Below are positions 50,712-58,897 of a stretch of 64,000 nucleotides of DNA, piece by piece. The stretch covers positions 744,001 through 808,000 of the forward strand of contig NZ_LUAX01000001.1 in NCBI RefSeq assembly GCF_001695575.1. Direction: 5' to 3'. A program made the position numbers and the translations under genes. Below the pieces are notes generated by a model, which was not told the origin of the DNA, did not search any database, and was given only the letters and a program-made list of their open reading frames with translations. Numbering within the stretch: position 1 is the first letter of the stretch; each line of letters begins with the position of its first letter. The DNA comes from Vibrio europaeus (GTDB taxonomy: Bacteria > Pseudomonadota > Gammaproteobacteria > Enterobacterales > Vibrionaceae).

Positions 50712-51834
50712 ATGGATAACATTCCCTCATCGGGAGGGAGTGTGCTCCAAGCAGGCGCACGCTGATTTTCCCGAAGAGGCAATTTACGAACGTGAAGCAG
50801 GGCGTAGTGGGTTCTTTGGGCCTGCTGCTCACTTTCATCACCAACATGCTCCTACTGGTTGGATCGAGTGGGAAGGCGATTTAAAACCACGCGCGTTTAA
50901 CTTCAATCACGTAGAAGAATCGCATCAGCTTTCGCCTTGGTCTGTGCCTCATCTTCTCCATAATGCCAACTGTCAAGTGCGCGTATGGAAGCTAGAGAGT
51001 GCCATGACCCACCTAGTCAGAAATGCCGACGGTGATGAGCTGTTGTTTATTCATCAAGGTACAGCGGACCTCTATTGTGATTATGGGCACTTAGAAGTGG
51101 TTGAAGGCGATTATGTGATGATCCCGCGTTCGACGAGTTGGCGTTTAGAGCCTCGTGAACCCATGTTTGTCTTGATGATAGAAAACACGGACGCTGCTTA
51201 CACGCTACCAGAGAAAGGTATGGTAGGAAATCACGCTGTGTTTGATCCTGCGGTGTTGGATGTACCAAAAATTGATGACCAGTTTAAAGCCCAGTATTCC
51301 GAGGATGCTACGCAGGTTCACATCAAACGTCACGATCAAGTCAGTGTCGTCACCTATCCATTCAATCCACTTGATGCGATTGGTTGGCATGGTGATCTGT
51401 CAGTAGTTCGAGTGAACTGGCGTGATATCCGACCATTAATGTCACACCGTTACCACTTACCACCATCGGCGCATACCACCTTTGTCGGTCAAGGGTTTGT
51501 CATATGTACCTTTGTTCCAAGGCCCATTGAAAGTGACCCTGGTGCACTGAAAGTGCCGTTTTATCACAACAATGATGATTATGACGAAGTGCTGTTTTAC
51601 CACGCCGGAGATTTCTTTAGTCGCGACAATATTGAAGCGGGAATGGTGACCTTCCATCCTGCAGGCTTTACTCATGGCCCTCACCCGAAAGCCTTTAAAG
51701 CAGGTCAAGAGTACAAGAAGAAGTTTACTGATGAAGTTGCGGTCATGATTGATACCAGACACGCGCTGAACTTCAGTAACGAGGCCGAGCAGGTGGAAAA
51801 CAAAGAATACGTCTACAGTTGGAAAGAAAAATAG
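50704..51834 (+). CDS. hmgA: Homogentisate 1,2-dioxygenase
   Basis: A 376-residue cupin-type ring-opening dioxygenase making maleylacetoacetate. The C-terminal half has the iron-site segments DDYDEVLFYHAGDFFSRD (Glu) and GMVTFHPAGFTHGPHPKAF (His pair). The start overlaps hppD (ATGCATAA), giving translational coupling. Shorter than the eukaryotic form, but typical for bacteria of this branch. Confidence 0.93.
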   Translation: MHKWITFPHREGVCSKQAHADFPEEAIYEREAGRSGFFGPAAHFHHQHAPTGWIEWEGDLKPRAFNFNHVEESHQLSPWSVPHLLHNANCQVRVWKLESAMTHLVRNADGDELLFIHQGTADLYCDYGHLEVVEGDYVMIPRSTSWRLEPREPMFVLMIENTDAAYTLPEKGMVGNHAVFDPAVLDVPKIDDQFKAQYSEDATQVHIKRHDQVSVVTYPFNPLDAIGWHGDLSVVRVNWRDIRPLMSHRYHLPPSAHTTFVGQGFVICTFVPRPIESDPGALKVPFYHNNDDYDEVLFYHAGDFFSRDNIEAGMVTFHPAGFTHGPHPKAFKAGQEYKKKFTDEVAVMIDTRHALNFSNEAEQVENKEYVYSWKEK

Positions 51835-51847
51835 AAAGGGACTGAAT

Positions 51848-52861
51848 ATGAAGTTAGCAACCCTAAAGAATGACAGCCGAGATGGCTTACTGGTTGTGGT
51901 AAACAAAGCACTGACAAAATGTGTCGCAGTGCCTGAAGTCGCGCAAACGATGCAAGAAGCGCTAGACAATTGGAATCATGTTGAACCTCAGCTCAATGAG
52001 GTCTATGTCGCGCTGAATAATGGTGAGCTAACCAGCGAAATGCCATTTGATCCTGCTTTGAGTGAATCTCCTTTACCGCGTGCTTATCAATGGGCAGACG
52101 GTTCAGCGTATGTTAACCATGTCGAACTGGTGCGCAAAGCGCGTGGTGCGGAAATGCCGCCAAGTTTTTGGACCGATCCCTTGATGTATCAGGGTGGCTC
52201 CGACGCATTTATCGGACCTTATGATGATATCCCAGTCGTGAGTGAAGAGTGGGGGATTGATTTCGAAGGTGAAGTCGCTGTCGTAACAGGTGATGTTGCA
52301 ATGGGAGTCACGACAGAAGAAGCAGCGAAATCCATCAGGCTGATTATGTTGGTCAATGACGTTTCACTGCGCGGATTAATCCCTAATGAGCTCGCGAAAG
52401 GATTTGGTTTCTTTCAATCCAAACCATCTTCAGTCTTCTCTCCAGTAGCGGTAACACCAGATGAACTAGGGGAAGATTGGGATGGTGGTAAAGTAAATCT
52501 GCCACTTCTAAGCTTTTACAACAATGAACCCTTTGGATGTCCAAACGCAGGCGTTGATATGACGTTCGAGTTTCCCGAATTGATTGCACATGCAGCCAAA
52601 AGCCGCCCTCTATCGGCGGGAGCGATCATCGGTTCAGGAACCGTGTCAAATAAACAAGGTACTGATTTTGGTACTGCGATTGCTGAAGGTGGGGTCGGGT
52701 ACTCCTGTATTGCGGAAGTACGAATGATAGAAACGATTCGTGATGGCTCACCATCAACGAGTTTTATGAAGTTTGGTGACCGAATCAAGATGGAAATGAA
52801 AGACGCGGATGGTCACTCCATTTTTGGCGCGATTGACCAGCAAGTGGTGAAATATGAATGA
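51848..52861 (+). CDS. fahA: Fumarylacetoacetase
   Basis: A 337-residue FAH-family hydrolase that cuts fumarylacetoacetate to fumarate and acetoacetate. The metal site is visible: WGIDFEGEVAVVTGDV (two Glu/Asp) and LIMLVNDVSLRGL; the C-terminal part has GSGTVSNKQG. It lies 13 bp after hmgA and overlaps maiA by 8 nt (ATGAATGA). Pathway order is kept. Confidence 0.93.
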   Translation: MKLATLKNDSRDGLLVVVNKALTKCVAVPEVAQTMQEALDNWNHVEPQLNEVYVALNNGELTSEMPFDPALSESPLPRAYQWADGSAYVNHVELVRKARGAEMPPSFWTDPLMYQGGSDAFIGPYDDIPVVSEEWGIDFEGEVAVVTGDVAMGVTTEEAAKSIRLIMLVNDVSLRGLIPNELAKGFGFFQSKPSSVFSPVAVTPDELGEDWDGGKVNLPLLSFYNNEPFGCPNAGVDMTFEFPELIAHAAKSRPLSAGAIIGSGTVSNKQGTDFGTAIAEGGVGYSCIAEVRMIETIRDGSPSTSFMKFGDRIKMEMKDADGHSIFGAIDQQVVKYE

Positions 52862-53507
52862 TCGCATTCTCTATGGCTATTGGCGTTCTTCAGCGGCATA
52901 CCGTGTGAGAATCGCGCTTAATCTGAAACAGTTAAGTTATCAGCTGCGCTCTATTCATTTGGTTAAAAATGGCGGAGAGCAGCACTCCGCCGACTATCAA
53001 AAACTCAATCCGAATCAGTTAGTGCCAGTATTAGTCGATGGTGACGTTACTCTTAATCAATCGTTGGCGATTATCGACTATCTTGATGAAACCTACCCAG
53101 AGGTTGTACTTACGCCGCTAGATAAAGAACGCCGCTACATCGTGAAGTCTCTAGCGCAGGATATAGCCGTCGATATTCACCCTCTCAATAATCTAAGAGT
53201 GCTGCAATATTTATCGGGTGAGCTTTCTGTCGACGAGGGAGACAAAACTCAATGGTATCGGCATTGGATTGAGCAGGGTTTTACAGCGCTGGAAAAACGG
53301 TTGGATTCGTGTAGCGGAGAATATAGCGTGGGTGATGAAGTGACTTTAGCCGATGCTTGTCTTGTCCCGCAGGTATACAACGCCAAGCGTTTCGATGTTG
53401 ATTTAACACCCTATACAAATATCGTTAGAGTGACAACGTCACTAAATGAGTTGGATGCGTTTAAGAGGGCTGCGCCTGAAGCTCAACCCGATGCGGTTGT
53501 TCTTTAG
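52854..53507 (+). CDS. maiA: Maleylacetoacetate isomerase
   Basis: A 217-residue GST-fold (zeta class) isomerase turning maleylacetoacetate into fumarylacetoacetate. The N-terminal thioredoxin-like domain has GYWRSSAAYRVRIALNLK with the zeta SSxxxR motif, the cis-Pro segment is LVPVLVDGD, and ADACLVPQVYNAKRF lies in the C-terminal helical domain. It is last in the operon; its 3' end overlaps the convergent GGDEF gene by 47 bp. Confidence 0.93.
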   Translation: MNDRILYGYWRSSAAYRVRIALNLKQLSYQLRSIHLVKNGGEQHSADYQKLNPNQLVPVLVDGDVTLNQSLAIIDYLDETYPEVVLTPLDKERRYIVKSLAQDIAVDIHPLNNLRVLQYLSGELSVDEGDKTQWYRHWIEQGFTALEKRLDSCSGEYSVGDEVTLADACLVPQVYNAKRFDVDLTPYTNIVRVTTSLNELDAFKRAAPEAQPDAVVL

Positions 53508-54659
53508 GAGCTAAATCCTCAGCTATCGCAACTTGATTCCTGCCGCCCTCTTTCGCGAGATAGAGGGCTTTATCTGCCTGCTCCATCATTTCAATAATCG
53601 AAGAGGCTGCTTCTGAAGTGCTCATCGCGACTCCAGCACTGATAGTGATGACATCTGCACAAGATGAGTATTGGTGAGCAATCGCCGCGTTTTCAATGTC
53701 GAGCCGAATCAGCTCTGCGATGGATATTGCTTTATCTAGTCTCGTATTGGGTAAGACTGCCACGAACTCCTCTCCGCCGACTCTGGCAAAGAAACTGTAT
53801 TCCGCCTCTAAATCGATTGTCTTAAGTCGCTTGGCAACTTTACGTAAAGCCTTATCACCTGATACGTGCCCATAGTTATCGTTGAAAGGTTTGAAGTGGT
53901 CGATATCAAATAAGATGACACACAGAACTTGGTGCTTCTCTTTGCTACGCTGCCAGACGGCTTCTATCTTTTGATTGAAGTAGGTGCGGTTTTTTAGCTC
54001 AGTTAACGCATCTTGCTCAGCGAGCGCTTTAATGGAGTGGTTTGCTTCAGAAAGCTGTCGGATTAGTTGTTCTTTCTCTATCTCTTCGGCGATTCTCTTT
54101 ATCGCCTTATTGTGCAAATACGGGTATATAAACTGACGTATATGACGCCACATAACACTAAGATAAACGCTTCAAACAGACGTTCTAGTCCAAGTGAAAA
54201 ATAGACAACCAGCGGCAGAATCAGTGACCAAAAGTAAACTTGCAGTGCTGAAATCGAATTGATGTGAAAGATCGTGCCTGCGAAGGCGAGGGCAGTACAC
54301 CAGATCGTGGTAGAAAGTAAGTTATGTTCTGGAGCAAGTTGAATGTACCAAATAGACCCTAATGACCAAACGAAACCGATTAAAGAACGAGTGGTCAGTA
54401 GAGTAAGCCAGTGCGTCTTGTGCATGCTATGACTGTCGATACGAGGTCTTAAAGAACGATCAACGATATAGCGCGCGCTAATGACGCATACAAACAAGCC
54501 CGCCCAGATAATAGTTTGATTTGATAGCCCATAATTGAGAACGGTGACACATAAAACCAATGCAGCTAAAGCCCCTTGTAGAATCGCGATCATAGGGAAA
54601 GCATCCATCATTTCTAGATGCTTTCTACGCTCTATTTCTATTGCGATATTAGGGTTCAT
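53461..54659 (-). pseudogene. Membrane GGDEF protein split by a frameshift
   Basis: From ATG 54659 one frame gives 186 residues: a soluble N-terminal tail and about five transmembrane helices, ending ICTIRR at 54099. A second frame, open from 54153 to 53461, supplies the missing part: a coiled linker (EEIEKEQLIRQLSEANHSI) and a full diguanylate cyclase domain with RVGGEEF. The two overlap in 54099-54153, so a one-base change there breaks a single 400-residue gene. Either a mutation or a sequencing error; translation of the downstream part alone would lack membrane anchoring. Confidence 0.75.
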
Positions 54660-54759
54660 TAAGCGGCCACAATTCTTAATACTTAATTTGAACCTACCTT
54701 AATCAATGTTGGTTGTAAACGAAGTGTTAATAAAACTGATGCTTATGCCAATAAAGCAA

Positions 54760-54780
54760 AAAGCCACCTATAAAGGTGGC
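54760..54780 (-). terminator. Terminator of the small zinc-ribbon gene
   Basis: GCCACC/GGTGGC with a 6-nt loop (54763-54780). Minus-strand reading continues into TTTTTGCTTTATT. Confidence 0.8.
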
Positions 54781-54811
54781 CTCAGTGTCGTCCTTGGAGA
54801 AAGAGTACGAA

Positions 54812-54997
54812 TTAACGTAGCGAGCTAATTTGACGCTCACGCTGTTGTAATTCTGCAATGTTGAACTGACGTACATCCAATGTCGCTAAGTCATTGCACT
54901 CTTTACATGAATGATGGCTTTTACCGTCAACGTATTCATGTTTGGTTAGCATGCTTGGTTTTTTGCACCAATCGCATACACCTTCGATCGTAAACAT
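54812..54997 (-). CDS. Small zinc-ribbon-like protein
   Basis: A 61-residue protein with two Cys pairs, CDWC at 8-11 and CKEC at 31-34, that can hold one zinc. A charged helical tail (IAELQQRERQISSLR) follows. Conserved-looking but not a family I recognise. Strong terminator downstream; single gene. Confidence 0.6.
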   Translation of the reverse strand: MFTIEGVCDWCKKPSMLTKHEYVDGKSHHSCKECNDLATLDVRQFNIAELQQRERQISSLR

Positions 54998-55165
54998 AGA
55001 TTTCTCCCACCCTATTGACTAGGTGTTATTTTCGGTGCGGATTATGACATGAATAACGGTAAATGGTTAAGTATTTGTTACGTGGAATGGGAGGGTGATC
55101 GATTGCGTAGCCTTGTAATTTAAGACTTGTCTAAACTTGGAAATCTAATTACTTGGTTTTTGTAA

Positions 55166-56197
55166 CTATTTGTTAACGTGTTTGAGGATAACTTTAAGTG
55201 CTTGGTTTAGACGTTTCATCTCTTCTTCGCTGCCTTTTAAATCTGGATGGTAAATTTTACACAATTGCTTGTAGCGAAGTTTGATCTGTTTTTCATCAGG
55301 GATCTTGGCTGGGTTAAAGCCAAACAGTGTGCACGCGAGCGTGATAGGTTTATCTTGTGCGGCTGATTGAGGTTTCGCAGTCGGCTTAGGCTGAGATTGA
55401 AGTTTTTTGATATGGCGATACATCGCCTCCATCTGACGTTTTTGCTGCTTTAACGTTTCATCCTTACGTCGAATTTCCCGGTCGAGTTTGACCTGCTGCC
55501 TTTGAGCATCTGAATCGGAGCTGTCAGTAAGCACTCGAAGTGAACGGTTAGTGCGTAAAAGCCAAATGATGACCGCAATACTCAGAGCGAGTAGGCCGAT
55601 TAGCGCATAAATAGTTGTGCTCTGCGCTTGACCTTGATGGGCGATGGATTTGGCTTTCGGGCTTAGTTCTATATCTTGGTGGTCAAAAGCCACTTCTAAC
55701 TGATCGATAGCGGCAACTTGCTTAGCTCTACGGTTGTTAAATTGTTGCTCAAGTACCCGAGCATAATCTTTCTCAGCATCTGGGTTTTCTTTAGCGGCTT
55801 GTTCATACCAAAGTTCGGCTAGATCCAGGTTGTCTGGTTGTTCTTTAGCTTGTTCGTACAATTGGCCAAGTAGTAATGGGGCTTGTTTGTCACCAGTGAG
55901 GGCGGCTTTGCTTAGCCAAAAAATCGCATTCTCAATATCTACTTTTGTGCCAAGGCCTTTATAGTATGCGCGCCCTAAATTTGCTGCGGCGGAATCACTA
56001 CCATTGCTTGCTGCTTGTTGGTACCAATAGAAAGCTTCCGAGCTAGACTGTTGAACACCTTGCCCTTGCGAGTATCTGTCAGCGAGCTCCAACTGAGCAT
56101 GGACATTGTTATTCTGTGCGCTTTGGGTGAGTTCTTCTACTGTTTGAGCAAAACTCACCGAAGAGTAAACAAGTAGTAGAAGGGATAGGATTCGCAA
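55166..56197 (-). CDS. Sel1-repeat protein with membrane helix and J domain
   Basis: A 343-residue protein with unusual architecture: signal peptide (about 1-17), three to four Sel1 repeats (about 25-145, e.g. ADRYSQGQGVQQSSSEAFYW and LGRAYYKGLGTKVDIENAIF), one transmembrane helix (about 194-214, IYALIGLLALSIAVIIWLL), a coiled coil (about 225-265) and a C-terminal DnaJ-type domain with HPD (KIYHPDLKGSEE, near 320). Sel1 repeats should be periplasmic and the J domain cytoplasmic, linking an envelope scaffold to DnaK. Single gene. Confidence 0.78.
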   Translation of the reverse strand: MRILSLLLLVYSSVSFAQTVEELTQSAQNNNVHAQLELADRYSQGQGVQQSSSEAFYWYQQAASNGSDSAAANLGRAYYKGLGTKVDIENAIFWLSKAALTGDKQAPLLLGQLYEQAKEQPDNLDLAELWYEQAAKENPDAEKDYARVLEQQFNNRRAKQVAAIDQLEVAFDHQDIELSPKAKSIAHQGQAQSTTIYALIGLLALSIAVIIWLLRTNRSLRVLTDSSDSDAQRQQVKLDREIRRKDETLKQQKRQMEAMYRHIKKLQSQPKPTAKPQSAAQDKPITLACTLFGFNPAKIPDEKQIKLRYKQLCKIYHPDLKGSEEEMKRLNQALKVILKHVNK

Positions 56198-56295
56198 ATC
56201 AGCCTCTAGTCACTAGGATAAAAGTGGTTGTATTTGCTAAGTATATCAATTGAACAGAAAAAATAGACAATTATTGTTTTGAATCGATATTAGGA

Positions 56296-56325
56296 ATAAA
56301 AAATGGCTTCCTTAGAAGCCATTTT
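56296..56325 (-). terminator. Terminator of the OmpA-like lipoprotein gene
   Basis: AAAATGGCTTC/GAAGCCATTTT with a CTTA loop (56300-56325). On the minus strand it runs into TTTTTTATT. Confidence 0.82.
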
Positions 56326-56344
56326 CGCACCGACCTGGTCGGTA

Positions 56345-57013
56345 CTATTTTAGCGGTAAGATCTGAATTTCTACTCGTCGATTGCAAGCTCGACCTTCCG
56401 AAGTGCTGTTTGTACAAAGCGGGTAACGTTCGCCATTACCGCGAGCAACTGCTCGACCAGCGGCAACACCCTGTGAAACTAAATAAGAACGTACTGATTC
56501 AGCGCGACGCTCCGATAAAATTTGGTTGGTTGTATCACTACCTGTACTGTCAGTATGGCCATCAATAACAAGGCTAGTATCTGGGTACTCAACCAAGATT
56601 CTTGCTACGCCACGCAAGGTTTTATGAATGCTAGGGTCAAGTTGATAAGAGCTTGTCTGGAAGCCAATACCATTTTCTAGTCGAAGCAATAATTGATTTT
56701 CTCCAACGCGTTCTACTTGCACACCAGAGTCCATAAGTTCTTTGCGAAGCGCGGCTTCTTGTTGGTCAAAGTAGTAACCGATACCGCCACCGACAGCGGC
56801 ACCACCCGCAGCACCGATCAGCGCGTGCTGTCGACGCTCTGTTGCATCATCACCGGTTGCTAAGCCAACAGCAGCGCCTGCGATGGCGCCGATAAGTGCA
56901 CCTTGGGTTGCTGAGTTGGTTTCGGTTTCGCCAGTGGTTGCGTTTTGGCGCTGTGTTGCTTGGCAGCCAGAAAGGGCTATTGCGATGGCCAAAGCAGCCG
57001 TAATCTTCTTCAC
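56345..57013 (-). CDS. OmpA-family lipoprotein with glycine zipper (YiaD-like)
   Basis: A 222-residue lipoprotein: start GTG at 57013, GGAGA 7 nt upstream, lipobox LSGC with Cys near residue 17. Next comes a Gly/Ala-rich zipper (ALIGAIAGAAVGLATG and AAVGGGIGYYF) and a C-terminal OmpA/MotB peptidoglycan-binding domain: IDGHTDSTGSDTTNQILSERRAESV and NRRVEI. It probably anchors outer membrane to murein. Similar in layout to E. coli YiaD. Confidence 0.88.
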   Translation of the reverse strand: MKKITAALAIAIALSGCQATQRQNATTGETETNSATQGALIGAIAGAAVGLATGDDATERRQHALIGAAGGAAVGGGIGYYFDQQEAALRKELMDSGVQVERVGENQLLLRLENGIGFQTSSYQLDPSIHKTLRGVARILVEYPDTSLVIDGHTDSTGSDTTNQILSERRAESVRSYLVSQGVAAGRAVARGNGERYPLCTNSTSEGRACNRRVEIQILPLK

Positions 57014-57157
57014 GATAACATCTCCGTGTATCATTATTATTGCCAGACAAGGTCAGTCTGGGTCTCGAATGCCATGTATTAAACCGATGGCATTCGTTAT
57101 GTCAACGCGGAAAAGATTAATTTACTGAATATTAACGGTGGGTGAACAAAGCTTGCT

Positions 57158-57841
57158 CTATCTGAGCATTTTTGGTGCTTGAGCTCCATCGATAGGACGG
57201 TTAACTGAGACGGTACGACCTTTCTTTAAGCCGACTTCATAGTCTGCAGTAAGGTTTTTCATCGCTTCTCTAAGCTGCTGCTTAAACGTTTCACGATCGA
57301 TGTTCTTAAACTCTTTGTCGATGTAATCATCGATCTTTTTCGCCGATTCTTCATCAGGGCTGATAATTGGCAATTTCTCTAACGCGCCTTCAACCCACCC
57401 TGATAAGAATGAGTTAACTCTACGCGTAACTTCGGCTGTTGAGGTGCCAGAGCCTGCAAAGCCATTACGGAATCGACCCGTTTGTTCATTCATTTCACGA
57501 TAGACGATATCAAACGCGAAGGCAGCGAAGATAGCGCGGTCGGCTTCACCAATGAACTCAACACGCTTTAAACCTTTGTGATTGAGTAAAACGGCTTCGA
57601 CGCCAAATTTCGTGTTAATGCCGCGAATTATTCTAAGCAGATTAGAACCAACATTGGCTGGCAGGAGGTGAGTCGATTGGGTTTTGCCCATCTTGATAAA
57701 CTCAATATCATCTTTATCGAGGCCATACTTAAGCATCAAGCGATGAGCCATCTTGATCGCATTCGCAGCTTCGTTAACGTTAGCAGAGTTACCAAGTTCT
57801 AAACATTTCGCAATTTTCTTAAGGGCTTTTTGTTTATCCAT
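57158..57841 (-). CDS. DUF2786 protein
   Basis: A 227-residue cytoplasmic protein. The N-terminal KALKKIAKCLELGNSANVNEAANAIKMAHRLM region, and YGLDKDDIEF after it, match DUF2786. The middle has residues for an unknown activity and the C-terminus is basic. I start at the ATG at 57841 (MDKQ); one at 57853 is 12 bp earlier. Function unknown. Confidence 0.72.
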   Translation of the reverse strand: MDKQKALKKIAKCLELGNSANVNEAANAIKMAHRLMLKYGLDKDDIEFIKMGKTQSTHLLPANVGSNLLRIIRGINTKFGVEAVLLNHKGLKRVEFIGEADRAIFAAFAFDIVYREMNEQTGRFRNGFAGSGTSTAEVTRRVNSFLSGWVEGALEKLPIISPDEESAKKIDDYIDKEFKNIDRETFKQQLREAMKNLTADYEVGLKKGRTVSVNRPIDGAQAPKMLR

Positions 57842-57955
57842 CGACCGCTTCAAATCTCACTAATTTAGCAAAGTCGGACATTTTACCGTTTTCTGGCTAA
57901 AAACGGAAATGAGTTGTCGTTATAAGGTGAACATTCAGGATAATGAGAATAGAGA

Positions 57956-57981
57956 ATGCCATCGAACTGTCGATGGCATTG
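57956..57981 (-). terminator. Hairpin after the DUF3334 gene
   Basis: AATGCCATCGA (57956-57966), loop ACTG, TCGATGGCATT (57971-57981): a perfect 11-bp stem; the minus-strand tail TCTCTATTCTC is only moderately T-rich. Confidence 0.6.
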
Positions 57982-58008
57982 CTTTGGTAAGATAAGGGAG
58001 AGGTTGTG

Positions 58009-58707
58009 TTAGATGCCTAGTTCATCCAGTAGGTCATTCGCGTTACTGTCTTGCTTCTCTTCCTTCTTGTCGTTTTTCGCTTTCATCTTTTGTTGAGTTT
58101 GCTCCAAAATATCATCAGGGCACTCATCTTCTGTCGCTTCAAACTCTTCTAGCTGAATGAACTCCGTTTTGTCCATTGCTAGCTCTAGGTAGAATATGTT
58201 GCCTTGCTCGGTAGAGAAGGTCACACGGCGCGCCTGAGGACGATCGAGATTGGTATCGACCGACAGGTTTACTTGCTTATTCAAAGAAAGCATTTTCGGT
58301 TGGTTTTGCGTAATGTGTGTTTGAAGATCCTTGCGAACCTGGTTGGTAAAGTGACCAACCAATTGGTTCATAAGCTCACCCAACACGTCCGCCACTTCAT
58401 CAGAAGTGTGCAGAACCGCAAGTTCTTCTTCAGGCATACCCATGTTGCGCATGTAGTTTGTGTATACCTCAAGCGCGGCTTTAGAAGTAAAGTTGATAAC
58501 GACTAGACCTGAAAATCCACCATCAAACAGTACAAAGCAGCCGAAATCAGGCTTAAGGCTTGTTTTCGTAATCTTCTGTACCATTGCTGAATAGGATATT
58601 TGCGAGCTTGTCGCAGAGGTTAAAACGCCAGAAACGGACTGGCACAATTTCAAAAGAATATCTTCTGTTGTAATGACTTTATTTTTTTTCATTGATGACT
58701 CGCTCAT
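58009..58707 (-). CDS. DUF3334-like protein (CheX-like fold)
   Basis: About 232 residues from the ATG at 58707 (an upstream GTG at 58716 and a downstream ATG at 58692 are alternatives). The body resembles CheX/CheC-type phosphatase folds: EEELAVLHTSDEVADVLGELMNQLVGHF has the ExxN-like helix pattern (Glu...Asn, near residues 100-112). The C-terminal 40 residues are acidic and disordered-looking. The remembered label is DUF3334; function unknown. Confidence 0.65.
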   Translation of the reverse strand: MSESSMKKNKVITTEDILLKLCQSVSGVLTSATSSQISYSAMVQKITKTSLKPDFGCFVLFDGGFSGLVVINFTSKAALEVYTNYMRNMGMPEEELAVLHTSDEVADVLGELMNQLVGHFTNQVRKDLQTHITQNQPKMLSLNKQVNLSVDTNLDRPQARRVTFSTEQGNIFYLELAMDKTEFIQLEEFEATEDECPDDILEQTQQKMKAKNDKKEEKQDSNANDLLDELGI

Positions 58708-58897
58708 AAGAGACACTTAAAGTTTCGTCCAATAACTCTAAGTGTGGGAAAAAAATGCGATAAGTTCCATTCTGACACTGCATTTCTGTTTTGATCACCC
58801 TTTTAAATGTTGTAAAGTGACCTGATTCAAATAATAGTTTTTAAACTGAAGTGAACCCACTGCTGATTGGATCAGCGTAGTAGGGGGCAGGAAGCAA

